Shown in pieces: positions 1 to 9,208 of a DNA stretch of 42,327 bases (position 1 is its first letter; each line of letters begins with the position of its first letter). The notes under the pieces were generated by a model. It had not been told where the DNA came from. It ran no database searches and was given only the letters and a program-made list of their open reading frames with translations. The translations under genes and the position numbers were made by a program. This DNA is from Candidatus Cloacimonetes bacterium HGW-Cloacimonetes-2 (GTDB lineage: Bacteria; Cloacimonadota; Cloacimonadia; Cloacimonadales; Cloacimonadaceae). Location of the stretch: positions 1-42,327 of the forward strand of contig PHBP01000010.1 of the NCBI GenBank assembly GCA_002842035.1. Reading direction: 5' to 3'.

Positions 1-762
1 GATATGAACGGAGATGGCTATGATGATTTCCTCAGTTACGGAATGAATGTTCACCTGGGCTCACCCGCCCTGTCTGTATCACCCAGCTTCACTTTATCTG
101 GTCCCACTGCAAGTTGGGGAGGATCTAATAGTGGCATTCTACTCATGGTCTATGGCGATTTCAATGGCGATGGCTATGATGATATCGTGGCTTCAGACCA
201 CCGCTGGAGCTTATTCAATGGTGATGTGGTTATCTGGTTGGGCGGGCAGAACGTTAACGGAACATATGACCTTCGATTACCTGCACCGGAGATAGGCAGC
301 AATTTCGGTTATTCAAAAGCTACCGGCGACTTCAACGGCGACGGACTCTGTGATTTAGCGGTTTCTGCCCCATACTATTATGAAGGAGGACCTCAATTTG
401 AACAGGGCAAAGTATTCATATACTCAGGGAATACTGCATTAGCAGACACTACTGTGGGAAACGAAGATGAGCTTGCCCCAGATATCACAAATAGTATTTG
501 TATATATCCTAACCCCATCTCAAGGAATGAGCCTTTTACTAATCTGAAGTTAAACAGTACCGGCATCAGCAGATATGAGAGAATCACAGTAGAGATCTTC
601 AATCTAAAAGGGCAGAAGATTAAAACTTGGGATATTGCTGCAGACAATCCTGGCAGTGGGGATTATCAAATAGATTGTGAGGGAATCGCTACCGGCATAT
701 ACTTCATCCGTGCAAAGCATAGGACTGAAAGGCTGGGCAGCACGAAGCTATTAATCTACTAA
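1..762 (+). CDS. FG-GAP repeat protein with type IX sorting domain (5' partial)
   Basis: The reading frame is already open at base 1, so the N-terminus and any signal peptide lie outside the window. At least three Ca-binding-type FG-GAP/integrin-like motifs are visible (NGDGYDD at the start, GDFNGDGYDDI near residue 50, GDFNGDGLCDL near residue 108), which is the repeat of beta-propeller domains. The last 80 or so residues form a Por/type IX secretion C-terminal sorting domain: YPNP, then VEIFNLKGQKIKTW, GIATGIYFIRA and a short basic end. In this family the domain directs export across the outer membrane and is then cleaved. The protein is therefore inferred to be a cell-surface or secreted beta-propeller, possibly adhesive; its ligand is unknown. 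The next gene starts 16 bases downstream, so the first three genes probably form one transcript. Confidence 0.8.
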   Translation, partial: DMNGDGYDDFLSYGMNVHLGSPALSVSPSFTLSGPTASWGGSNSGILLMVYGDFNGDGYDDIVASDHRWSLFNGDVVIWLGGQNVNGTYDLRLPAPEIGSNFGYSKATGDFNGDGLCDLAVSAPYYYEGGPQFEQGKVFIYSGNTALADTTVGNEDELAPDITNSICIYPNPISRNEPFTNLKLNSTGISRYERITVEIFNLKGQKIKTWDIAADNPGSGDYQIDCEGIATGIYFIRAKHRTERLGSTKLLIY

Positions 763-778
763 CAATAAGGAGAGACAA

Positions 779-2332
779 ATGAAAGCGACAAAGGCATTGG
801 TATTGTTATTACTCCACTGTGTAGCTGTGATTATGCTATCTGCACAACAGCCAAACGTTGTAATTACTTTAGATAGTTCTATTCCGATCCCATACTCTTA
901 TGATGAGGTGATCAAACTCCCGAATGGTGATTTGCAATTCTATAAGATGACTACTGCTAATGGAAGCATACAGGTAACAGGATTTCAATATCTCTCGCAA
1001 AGCAATACTCTGACCGAAGTAGAGCAGATTGGTAACATTACCGGTATCGAGGGCACGGCAGTCAAGGAAGTTTATACGCAACGTTTTGGGAAATACTATG
1101 TTGTCTATCAATACCCGCAAGACAATCCTCAAGGATTGGTAGTAATCCGCTTGGACGCCAATGATCTTGAGTTCAGGATTATTGATAACACGCAGTTTGG
1201 CTCTGACTTTATTGGGTGGAGCCGAATCGATATTGTGTCTGAGAATCACTTGGTTATTGCTTTGGATGACAGTCTTGAGTTTTACGACTTTGCGAGCGAC
1301 ACCAGTCAAACACTTCTGGATGGAGCGAATTACCAAAGTAGTCCAATTCAGCAAAAAAGGGTATATGCCATGCCCACCGGTCATTTCATGTATGTTAAGG
1401 ATACAAGCGAAGACGATACCGTGGAAACCTGGTTCATTTTTGACTCTCAGGGGGCTCATCAGTTTACTATGATAATGACAGATCCATGGTTTGGTGTGAG
1501 CGTAATCGGACCGTCCTATGGTCAGGATTGTGATTTTGTCCACGACAGGTTTTACATCGGAACTCCCGGTATGGCATATGATAGTGCATTATTAGAGTGT
1601 CACTTCCCCAGTCCTGACTCACTGAATGTTTTTATTGTCGGAGCTCCTGTATCAGTTGACGAGCATTTATTCAGATTGGTCAGGTTTGGAGATGATAGAA
1701 TACTAAGGTTTTATCATGACTATTATGATGATTTGAACTATCTATACATAAACCACAGCCCCCTGGAGGATAATCCGGAATTTACCCACTGGACTTGCTT
1801 CGGCCCCATTGAACCTCACATTGATAGCATGAATGAAATATTAGTTACAATCTCAGCCCGATATGAAAATTACATATTAGTCAATGCTATGTGTACTTTG
1901 GATTTTCCTACCCCACATACATTTACCTTTCCTGCATCCTCAGTAAATGTCTATTTGCCAGTCGTCACCTTCACTAATGAAGATCAGTTGTTCATGATCA
2001 GCAATGGGGTGCTGTATGCGTTTACGGTGAACTTCTCGGTTTCCAATGCTGATGAGACCGAGGTACCTGCTGTGCACACCCTTTCTGCCTACCCCAATCC
2101 GGCCAGCTTGAAGGGTGTGATTACCTTCAAGGCTTCGCTCAAACAAGCGATTGAACTGGATATCTATAACGTTCGTGGTCAAAGAGTGGATACGATAAGC
2201 CTGGATTCGGAGGGAACAGCAGAGTGGGACTTGCGTAATCACAAGGGCGCAGCGTTAAGCGCCGGAGTGTATTTTGCAAAACCACGCAATCATAAGGATA
2301 TCAAACCGGTAAAATTCATAGCATTACACTGA
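779..2332 (+). CDS. Secreted protein of unknown function with type IX sorting domain
   Basis: This is a 517-residue protein with a clear signal peptide (residues 1-22, hydrophobic core LVLLLLHCVAVIMLS, ending SAQQ). The start is supported by AAGGAGAG about 7 bases upstream. The middle is beta-rich with no catalytic motif I recognise; spacing of aromatic and acidic strands would suit a beta-propeller, but I cannot assign a family. The last 80 residues are a type IX C-terminal sorting domain (AYPNPAS, LDIYNVRGQRVDT, LSAGVYFAK). It sits between two other type IX cargo genes with intergenic gaps of 16 and 14 bases, so it is probably co-expressed with them. Confidence 0.8.
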   Translation: MKATKALVLLLLHCVAVIMLSAQQPNVVITLDSSIPIPYSYDEVIKLPNGDLQFYKMTTANGSIQVTGFQYLSQSNTLTEVEQIGNITGIEGTAVKEVYTQRFGKYYVVYQYPQDNPQGLVVIRLDANDLEFRIIDNTQFGSDFIGWSRIDIVSENHLVIALDDSLEFYDFASDTSQTLLDGANYQSSPIQQKRVYAMPTGHFMYVKDTSEDDTVETWFIFDSQGAHQFTMIMTDPWFGVSVIGPSYGQDCDFVHDRFYIGTPGMAYDSALLECHFPSPDSLNVFIVGAPVSVDEHLFRLVRFGDDRILRFYHDYYDDLNYLYINHSPLEDNPEFTHWTCFGPIEPHIDSMNEILVTISARYENYILVNAMCTLDFPTPHTFTFPASSVNVYLPVVTFTNEDQLFMISNGVLYAFTVNFSVSNADETEVPAVHTLSAYPNPASLKGVITFKASLKQAIELDIYNVRGQRVDTISLDSEGTAEWDLRNHKGAALSAGVYFAKPRNHKDIKPVKFIALH

Positions 2333-2346
2333 AGAAGGAGCGTATT

Positions 2347-5300
2347 ATGAAGTACATAATGATACTGATCATGTGCTTTCCAGCACTGTTGTTACTCTAC
2401 GGAGCATCCGGGGACTTCAACAATGGCTCAATTGTGATAGAATTTCCCAATAGCTTAAATCCCACGGTTGAAGATGGGGTAGTCATTACTGGATATGCAG
2501 CAGTAGACTCCCTTAACGCTGAATTAGGCGCAGTTGATTTCGAATATTATGACCTAAGTTGGACAACCAAGTTGAGGTATATATTGGTCCTTTACTTCGA
2601 CGAATCCAGATTGGTTGATGTTGAGAATGAAGCGGGCTCATACATACAGGCAACAGCTGGACTGGGAACTCGAGTAGAGCACTTCATGAACCCAGAGGTA
2701 AACTCAGTCCCCGGAGAATATCTGTATTCTGATACAATTTATCATCCTGAGGACACTCTCTGGCCAATGTACAATGATATGGATGATAAACGCAATTGGA
2801 GGATATTCGCGAGACTTCAGGAACAGGACGTACATGGTAATTGGTCGACAAATTATGATGCATGTGATCCATGGGAAGAGTATTATAATCTCACGAATCA
2901 GGTAGAGGTAAATGAGTTTAATAGACCCTTCCCATATAAATGGGCATATCATGGACATGCATCACTCTGGCATCACTTGGCTGATTATAACAATACTTAT
3001 AGAGCTTGGGATTATACTGAAGGAGAGAATACTTTAGCAATATGTTTGGACGGCCAAGGATTCTGGACTCAACACCCTGATCTTGTTGATCGTTGGCTTC
3101 CAGGATATCCTCAGGATTCGAACCATCACTATGTCCCTTCAGACCAGACACCAGCCACCTACCCAAGTTGGTGGAGTGGGAAGTACCATGGTACGAACTG
3201 CGCCGGAGCCTTGGCTGCGAGCAAGGAGAACCTGCCTGAAAGTGAATTGACTTCTCATAGTAGCGTGGGGGTCGCCCCACAAACAATGCTACTTGGAAGG
3301 GGCCATACATCCATACTTGATTGTCTGGCTTACTTACATCTACATCCGGAACTAAGTCCAGCGGTGATATCCAGAAGCCACACCCAGGAGTGGTCAGACA
3401 TAACTTTTGATGGATGTGAAGAATTGATTAGCATGGGAGTAACTATCGTGAATTCAAGAGGCTATGTCCAAAATTATCAAAGCTTTGCTTCCAAGTACGG
3501 TCGTTTGCTGGAAGGTTATATCTGTGTGGGAGACTACAATCCAGATTGGAAAATAAGGACAAAATACGATGTTGATATTTTGAACTCAAATGAAGATTTG
3601 TACAAAGCTGATATCAACGCTCCAGGATGGGATATTTGGGTACCAGGCATCCACCATACCTACGAATCAGGATTCACTCAAATTGGTTACGGGTTATCGA
3701 TGGGGACAAACACATCAATTGCTGCCCCTCAAGTGGCTGGAGTTGTGTGTCTAGTCAAGTCCTTATACCCTTGGATGTCCCCCCCCCAGGTTGAGAGGCA
3801 AATCAAAATGGGTGCTCATAATCTTGATGAGTTGATTGCCGCGAACACAACCTTTTTGCCCAATACTCCTCCGAGTTTCTTTGGTGCCGGTTGTTTAAAT
3901 GCCTACAGTTCGTTATTTCTGCATGGGACTTTTGAGCGTAATTTTGTTTTTTCTAATGAAGCTAATAATACCGCATTGTTAGGACGTGGCTTTACATTAA
4001 GTAATAGCAGCATGACTGTGGCAAATGGAACATTGAGAATTGAAAAGGATGCAAACATTTTGTTCAATAGCTCTGTGTTGATTCTCGGAGACAATGTTAC
4101 CGTTCAATTTGAGAAGGGGGCCAAACTAGATTTATGCCCAAATTCATCATTAGTGTTGGGAAACAATGTTACCTTTAGAACCGAGAACAATGATACATGT
4201 CTAGGGTTAGTGAAGTTTGGCAACAACACTCAAAGCATAACTTTTAATAACACTATATTTATAAATGTTCCTATTGAAATTAACAATACTGAAACTGCGT
4301 ACAACGGTTGTACATTCACACGATCTAGTTTGCTTCATAACAATGAACCTTTGAGTATCAACTATTGTGATTTCGAGTTTTCCGGATTGCAAGCCATTCA
4401 GACAGTTCCTGATCCTGATGATTTGTGTTGGATTGGGAATACTGAGGTAAGCAACTCAACATTAGCTGGCATACAAATCACTGGTTACTCTAAAGTGAAT
4501 ATTCAGAACAATAACATACACCACAACTTTAGTGGTATTGAATTGTACGAATGTTCTGGCGGTGTTGTTACAGACAACGAAGTCTCATACAATGGTAACG
4601 GAATACTGCTATATCATTCTAATGCAGACATTACTGGTCATAACAACATTACTTATAATTATAGTAGTTCTGGACACGGAGATAATAGGGGAGGATATGG
4701 TATCGATGCTCGACATTTGACCAGTTGGAATCTCATAGGTCAGGATACTTATCCAATCCAGATCATTCACGATAATCAACGAGAACAGATTTTGATGCAG
4801 TCTAATTCAATCCCTTCCTCAATGTATTTTAACAAAGTATATAGTTCCAATCATGATAAACCGTATCTTAGGATGTGGGATGATTACATTGGATCATCTC
4901 GTATGATAAACATCTCCAATAACAACTGGTCTAGTGACTTCATCCCTACAAGAGATCTATCTCCTGAGTCTGCATTTACCTATTTGCCAATGTGGGAGCC
5001 AGGAATACCTTTACAAGTTTTGGAAGATGAAGCATTTTTGCTGTTTGAGGAAGCTATGTCAGCAGCTAATAATATGGACTACGTTGTTGCTGAGCAAAAA
5101 TTGAAGCAGATTATTGCAGAATACCCAGAGACAAAAGTCTGTGTTGATGCATCGAAACAGCTCTTGATTTTGGTTGAGAAGTATAATCAGAACTATGAGG
5201 CTTTGGAGTTATACTATACAACCTATCCCACACTGAGAAATGACCCAATTCTGATAAAAATGGCAGACTATTTAGCCAATTTCTGTAAAATGAAGTCTGG

Positions 5301-5835
5301 GGATTATCCTGAAGCTATACAGTTTTTTGAAGATCTGATTCTTAATCCTCCAAGTTTACCAGATTCATTGTTTGCTGTTATTGATGCGGGGTATGCCTAT
5401 TTGTTAATGACACAAAACTCAGACAAGAGCTCTTATGTCGGAGATCTAAAATGGTTAAAACCAACTTCTGTCTCGGCTTACTTGAATAGCCGCAATGCTC
5501 TGATCAATAACAGGCTATTAGTAGCAACTCAGCATAGTCAAGAAACACCTGATTTTCCCGAGGCGATACGAATCAGTAACTATCCCAACCCCTTCAATCC
5601 GAACACTACTATAAACTTCTATCTACCTGAGCCAGACAATGTAGTTCTGGAAGTATTCAATATCAAAGGACAAAGAGTCAAAACTTTAATAAACGATTAT
5701 AAAGAAGCTGGATCGCATAGTTTTGTGTGGAATGGAACAGATCAGACCGGACGTATCGTCTCCTCGGGAGTATATTTCTATAGGTTATCGACAGGAACAA
5801 GATCAATAGTAAAAAAAATGTTATTGATGAAATAG
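2347..5835 (+). CDS. Secreted subtilisin-like (S8) serine protease with beta-helix and type IX sorting domain
   Basis: This is a 1162-residue exported protease. A signal peptide covers residues 1-20. The S8 triad is readable: Asp235 in AICLDGQG, His281 in KYHGTNCAG, and Ser457 in NTSIAAPQVAG. The Ser block has two extra residues compared with the usual GTSMAAPHVAG, and no normal AAGN oxyanion block is evident after GVTIV (363-368), so activity is likely but not certain. Residues of about 530-830 are Asn-rich and repetitive (NNTI, NNNIHHN, DNEVSYNGNGI), typical of a right-handed parallel beta-helix. A helical TPR-like stretch follows (about 900-1030). Residues 1076-1162 are a textbook type IX sorting domain (NYPNPFNPNTTI, FNIKGQRVKTL, SSGVYFYRL). 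A run of nine C occurs in codons near residue 479. The ribosome site is GAAGGAG. A strong terminator follows the stop codon. Confidence 0.9.
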   Translation: MKYIMILIMCFPALLLLYGASGDFNNGSIVIEFPNSLNPTVEDGVVITGYAAVDSLNAELGAVDFEYYDLSWTTKLRYILVLYFDESRLVDVENEAGSYIQATAGLGTRVEHFMNPEVNSVPGEYLYSDTIYHPEDTLWPMYNDMDDKRNWRIFARLQEQDVHGNWSTNYDACDPWEEYYNLTNQVEVNEFNRPFPYKWAYHGHASLWHHLADYNNTYRAWDYTEGENTLAICLDGQGFWTQHPDLVDRWLPGYPQDSNHHYVPSDQTPATYPSWWSGKYHGTNCAGALAASKENLPESELTSHSSVGVAPQTMLLGRGHTSILDCLAYLHLHPELSPAVISRSHTQEWSDITFDGCEELISMGVTIVNSRGYVQNYQSFASKYGRLLEGYICVGDYNPDWKIRTKYDVDILNSNEDLYKADINAPGWDIWVPGIHHTYESGFTQIGYGLSMGTNTSIAAPQVAGVVCLVKSLYPWMSPPQVERQIKMGAHNLDELIAANTTFLPNTPPSFFGAGCLNAYSSLFLHGTFERNFVFSNEANNTALLGRGFTLSNSSMTVANGTLRIEKDANILFNSSVLILGDNVTVQFEKGAKLDLCPNSSLVLGNNVTFRTENNDTCLGLVKFGNNTQSITFNNTIFINVPIEINNTETAYNGCTFTRSSLLHNNEPLSINYCDFEFSGLQAIQTVPDPDDLCWIGNTEVSNSTLAGIQITGYSKVNIQNNNIHHNFSGIELYECSGGVVTDNEVSYNGNGILLYHSNADITGHNNITYNYSSSGHGDNRGGYGIDARHLTSWNLIGQDTYPIQIIHDNQREQILMQSNSIPSSMYFNKVYSSNHDKPYLRMWDDYIGSSRMINISNNNWSSDFIPTRDLSPESAFTYLPMWEPGIPLQVLEDEAFLLFEEAMSAANNMDYVVAEQKLKQIIAEYPETKVCVDASKQLLILVEKYNQNYEALELYYTTYPTLRNDPILIKMADYLANFCKMKSGDYPEAIQFFEDLILNPPSLPDSLFAVIDAGYAYLLMTQNSDKSSYVGDLKWLKPTSVSAYLNSRNALINNRLLVATQHSQETPDFPEAIRISNYPNPFNPNTTINFYLPEPDNVVLEVFNIKGQRVKTLINDYKEAGSHSFVWNGTDQTGRIVSSGVYFYRLSTGTRSIVKKMLLMK

Positions 5836-5852
5836 GATCAAATGAAGTCAAG

Positions 5853-5878
5853 AAAAGCCCGGGGTAACCCGGGCTTTT
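5853..5878 (+). terminator. Rho-independent terminator after the protease gene
   Basis: A perfect 11-bp inverted repeat, AAAAGCCCGGG / CCCGGGCTTTT, with a GTAA tetraloop begins 17 bases after the protease stop codon and ends in four T. The A-run on the left makes it potentially bidirectional. It closes the type IX cargo operon. Confidence 0.92.
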
Positions 5879-6205
5879 AAGTGGGTTACTCTTTCTGCAA
5901 TTAGAAAGACCTAAGACTTTAGATTGTAAATGCAAAAGCTGCGATCAGATGGTGCAATAAGTGAGGCTTACTAGTGCTTTCTTTACTGTATCGACGTTGA
6001 GACTTTGCAAGTCTATCACAAAAAAGTTAGTGTCCACCAAAAAATGAATCTTGCTCCACCGGCTTTGAGCCCGCAATTGGAGATGTATAGGTCAGACGGA
6101 GTGAAGCTGTCCAATTTCTGCCCGGTTGAGGTGTGTAGGCATAGATCTCATAGCGCTTGTCCAGAATATTCATCAGCTTTAGATTCGCCTATTATTAGCT
6201 TAGTC

Positions 6206-6325
6206 CTCTCCTGCCGCACAGTCATCCCGAGATCAAGAGCAGATCAAGAGCAAATCAAGTCGAACGTGGTTCGACTTGATTTGCTCTTGAATTGCTTTTG
6301 ATATGCTCTTGACTATAGGGGGGGG
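6206..6325. repeat. Modular palindromic element, copy 1
   Basis: The core is an inverted repeat pairing 6232-6265 with 6269-6302: 34 bp around a GTG loop, with one A-A mismatch and otherwise Watson-Crick or G-T pairs. It is assembled from 11-nt modules: on the left ATCAAG-AGCAG, ATCAAG-AGCAA, ATCAAG-TCGAA; on the right the reverse complements of ATCAAG-TCGAA, TTCAAG-AGCAA, ATCAAA-AGCAA and GTCAAG-AGCAT. A CTCTCC on the left and a run of eight G on the right may be the outer ends, by comparison with copies 3 and 4. The outer limits of this copy are less sure than the core. Confidence 0.85.
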
Positions 6326-6393
6326 AAGGAGGGTGCAGCTATCCACTGCAGCAATTGTGCAGCTACTTGAAGTCTATATGTGGGAGGCAGTTC

Positions 6394-7164
6394 TTATTGC
6401 TGTGATGAATTGATAAAGGAGCCGATGATGTCGTCGATTTCACCCTTTACGAGCATCTCTCGCAAAGCTTTATTGATTTTATCCCGGTGCGGCGAGTTCT
6501 TTCTAAAAGCTATGGCATACTGCTCGTTTGTGGCATACTCGAAGGCAACCGTAAGGGGATTGCTCTGGGTAAAGCTCTGTGCCGGAGCATGATCAAAGAT
6601 GGCAAAATCTATCTCACCATTCAATAGGGCTGCCAGGGTCTGGGCATTGGATCCAAAAGTCTGTAGCATCTTTCGGGGCATCAGATTGGTGGCAATCAGC
6701 TTTTCATTGAGCAGCTTGGCGCCGGTCGTAAGATTCTGAGTCCCAACTCTGTATGCTGCCAGATCTTCCAGCTTGCTGATCACAGCAGGATTGTCACTCC
6801 GCTTCAAAAGAGCTTGCTTGGATGTGAAATAGGGAACTGAATAATCCACGAGCTGCTTGCGCTCTTCAGTAACTGAATAAGCAGAAATGATCATATCAAT
6901 CTTCCCTGATTGCAGAGAGGGGATCAATTGCTCAAAATCCAGATCCATAATCTCATAATCAAAGCCTGCCAATTCTGATAGCCGTTTGATTATCTCGATA
7001 TCTATGCCCACAAATTCCGTATCCACCCTGGATTCAAAGGGAGGATATTCCACGTTCATCCCGATAACCAGGGTCTCACGCTTGCTTTTTTGACAAGAGA
7101 AGATGATAAAAAATATTGCCACTACCACCGATAATAGCAATAGATAAGGCAAAATACGCTTCAT
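6394..7164 (-). CDS. Amino-acid-type ABC transporter solute-binding lipoprotein (family 3)
   Basis: This 256-residue protein belongs to the bacterial extracellular solute-binding family 3 (SBP_bac_3), which binds polar amino acids or similar small ligands. A lipoprotein signal is present (hydrophobic 4-22, then IIFSC with Cys24), so it should be membrane-anchored. Family landmarks are VIGMNVEYPPFES near residue 33, FVGIDIEIIKRL, the segment GKIDMIISAYSVTEERKQ, a QALL strand, and GEIDFAIFD. AAGGAGAG lies 6 bases before the ATG. There is no permease or ATPase next to it, so its transporter partners must be encoded elsewhere. It is separated by 163 bp from the Nif3-like gene upstream and probably has its own promoter; a TTGACA is present on the minus strand at 7231-7226. 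The ligand cannot be told from sequence. Confidence 0.85.
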   Translation of the reverse strand: MKRILPYLLLLSVVVAIFFIIFSCQKSKRETLVIGMNVEYPPFESRVDTEFVGIDIEIIKRLSELAGFDYEIMDLDFEQLIPSLQSGKIDMIISAYSVTEERKQLVDYSVPYFTSKQALLKRSDNPAVISKLEDLAAYRVGTQNLTTGAKLLNEKLIATNLMPRKMLQTFGSNAQTLAALLNGEIDFAIFDHAPAQSFTQSNPLTVAFEYATNEQYAIAFRKNSPHRDKINKALREMLVKGEIDDIIGSFINSSQQ

Positions 7165-7327
7165 ACGACTCTCCTTGTCAGATTAAGATCGCTCTTAATT
7201 ATTAGGAGAATGAAAAGCGAAGCTTTGTCAAGACCAAAATCAGCCTTGAAAATATTTACCCTCAATTCTGACGGGTATTTGTTGCCGGATTTCCACAGAT
7301 TAGGTTTGAGAGGTGCCGGTTGATAAG

Positions 7328-8416
7328 CTATAGGTATTGGCTAAATATTTCAAACTCGTGGGCTTGTCTGTGTAGCGTGGCAGCCTCCAAGCCCAAACCC
7401 AGCATTTTTCCTCTTAGGAATTCCAGCACAGGATACTCTGTGTAAAAATGCCCCGCATCGATCAGAGGAATCGGGCTGTCCAGCAGCCAGTGATAGGTCA
7501 GATCACCGGTGATCAGGACATCTGCCTTTGCCGCTGCTGTCCTGATCATAGAAGAGCCTGCTCCTCCGCAGATGGCTATTTTGTCTATAACTGCCTTGTC
7601 ACTTAGCCCCGCAGTCCACAATCTGAGGCTTGGTACAGCGAGCTTCTGCTTGCAGTCTAGCGCGAGTTCTCTTAGCTGAAAAGGTCTTTTTGCCCTACAG
7701 ATCAAGCCCAAGCCAAAAAGCGGATTCTGATCGCTGAGCGGGTGATGAAAGATCAGCGGCTCTTCATAAGGATGCACAGCCTTGATAGCACCCATCAGGC
7801 TTCCCAGCGAGAAACCATCAGCCAAAAACTCCAGCTTATACTCATCCGGATGACTGTCCTTGAGTGCTTCCCCGCTGAAGGGCAGGGCATTTTCCAGCGG
7901 TCTAAAGCTGCCCTTAGTCTCAATTTGATTGCTACAACGATCATAATTTCCGATTCTGCCGGCACCTGCGGCAAAGGCTGCTTCTCTCACTGCCTCGGCT
8001 GCCTCCGGTGGCACCACTACTGAGACCAGGTATCTCGTATAGCCGCTTTCCGGGCTAAGAGAGCCAATTATTTGCAGATCAAGAGCCGCTGCCAGGGCGT
8101 GATTAACGCTGTAGAGCGCGGTATCCAGATTCGTATGCAATGCTATCAGAGCGATTTTGTGTTCGATCATCCTCAGAATAGTGGGATCAGTGAGGTTTTT
8201 TGTGCCTCTCAGCCAGATAGGATGATGGCTCAGGATCAGATCTGCGCCGGCATTGATTGCTTCATCCAGCGTATTGGGGGTGAAATCGAGCGAGATCATC
8301 ACCCGCTTGATTTCACGCTCCCGGTCACCTACCAGCAGCCCCACATTATCCCAATCCAAAGCCAAACTCAGTGGCGCAAAGGCCTCAATTTCCTTTAGCA
8401 GTTTGGCGAGCTTCAT
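7328..8416 (-). CDS. Nif3-like dinuclear metal centre protein (GTP cyclohydrolase I type 2 homologue)
   Basis: This 362-residue protein has the Nif3/YbgI/YqfO pattern. The N-terminal half contains DWDNVGLLVGD, the metal-ligand block LILSHHPIW (His64-His65) and HTNLD (94-98). The C-terminal half contains the GGAGSSMI loop, ADVLITGDLTYH and the second metal-ligand block DAGHFYTEYPVLEFL. The long middle segment (about 130-240) matches the extra CutA-like domain of the long YqfO type. Such proteins form hexameric toroids with two metals per subunit; their biochemical role is still debated (some act on GTP or cyclic compounds). The gene starts 6 bases after the DUF4476 gene stops, so the two are likely cotranscribed. 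Confidence 0.92.
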   Translation of the reverse strand: MKLAKLLKEIEAFAPLSLALDWDNVGLLVGDREREIKRVMISLDFTPNTLDEAINAGADLILSHHPIWLRGTKNLTDPTILRMIEHKIALIALHTNLDTALYSVNHALAAALDLQIIGSLSPESGYTRYLVSVVVPPEAAEAVREAAFAAGAGRIGNYDRCSNQIETKGSFRPLENALPFSGEALKDSHPDEYKLEFLADGFSLGSLMGAIKAVHPYEEPLIFHHPLSDQNPLFGLGLICRAKRPFQLRELALDCKQKLAVPSLRLWTAGLSDKAVIDKIAICGGAGSSMIRTAAAKADVLITGDLTYHWLLDSPIPLIDAGHFYTEYPVLEFLRGKMLGLGLEAATLHRQAHEFEIFSQYL

Positions 8417-8422
8417 CTCTTT

Positions 8423-9082
8423 CTAATCTCTCATCAGTTCAGCGGCTTTGGTCTTGTCGCCGATCGTGCTGAAGCTATCCAGGATACGATATCTGTTTTG
8501 CGGATCGGTGCATCCGGGATAAAGTGTTTGAAGAGCCTGAAGCCTGTCCTGGCTGAAGTGGAAAGCCTCGAGGATGCGAATGATCTGATCTGCACTATAC
8601 CTGTAAGATTCGCTGGCAGTGGTGATAATGGTGAGCTTATTGCGACGGAAAGGTTCATCCATTACAGTCTGCAAGAGCTGATTGAATTCATCGGTCATAA
8701 TCGGATAGCGCTCCGGTACGGGACGTGGACGCGGCACCAGGCGGGAAGGTGTATAGCCACCGCGGGCGGGATCGATCATAGCGCCAATATCTGCGGTACT
8801 ATCGCTTTTGGAGACGCTGATATCCATATCTTGCGGAAGCAGTTGCAAGAGTGCATAAGCCTCATTCAAGATCGCTGCTGCATCTGCCATTGTCCTGCGG
8901 TTGAGCTCGGGATAAACAAGCTGTTCGACCCTTTTGAGCCGCGCTACAACTTGCTCCAGGATTGCACCTGAGGATATTTTGGCATCTGGACCCGCGACGG
9001 GAAGCTGGGGAGGAAGACTATCCAGAGCGAGCAGAGCCGCGCTCATTATTACTGCAATAATCATCAAGCCGATTTTCTTCAT
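8423..9082 (-). CDS. Secreted DUF4476 domain protein
   Basis: I start it at the ATG at 9082 (219 residues) because it gives a clean signal peptide (MKKIGLMIIAVIMSAALLALDS) and is preceded by AAAGGAG at a suitable distance; the longer open frame to 9181 adds 33 charged residues ahead of the signal. The mature N-terminal half is helical and Pro/Arg-rich near the middle (VPRPRPVPERYP). The C-terminal 90 residues fit DUF4476: EFNQLLQTVMDEPFRRNKL, then YSADQIIRILEAFHFSQDRL, LYPGCTDPQNRYRILDSF. This domain is common in FCB-group exported proteins; its function is unknown. It is the first gene of a two-gene unit with the Nif3-like gene. Confidence 0.75.
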   Translation of the reverse strand: MKKIGLMIIAVIMSAALLALDSLPPQLPVAGPDAKISSGAILEQVVARLKRVEQLVYPELNRRTMADAAAILNEAYALLQLLPQDMDISVSKSDSTADIGAMIDPARGGYTPSRLVPRPRPVPERYPIMTDEFNQLLQTVMDEPFRRNKLTIITTASESYRYSADQIIRILEAFHFSQDRLQALQTLYPGCTDPQNRYRILDSFSTIGDKTKAAELMRD

Positions 9083-9208
9083 TTGAAACACTCCTTTCAT
9101 AGTGAGCCCCATCCTGAAACAACTGGACAATCTGACAAGGATTTTTTCGGGACGGGGAGCTTCGCCGGTGAATGAGTTCACAAGTTAATGAGTTAATAGT
9201 GATTCCCT

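Larger units (their letters stand above)
5836..6393. other. Convergent intergenic region without a convincing gene
   Basis: This 558-bp stretch separates the protease (+) from the solute-binding protein (-). It holds the terminator at 5853-5878 and palindromic element copy 1 at about 6206-6325. Open frames here have no ribosome site and run through the palindrome, so I do not call them genes. Nothing else is recognised. Confidence 0.7.

Noticed and set aside
6005-6301. 98-codon open frame on the plus strand
   Set aside because: No ribosome site, and a third of it is the palindromic element; the peptide is an artefact of the repeat.
6232-6312. Standard terminator reading of the palindromic elements
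   Set aside because: Stems are 34 bp or longer, AT-balanced and not followed by a T-run, and a classical terminator already exists at 5853-5878.
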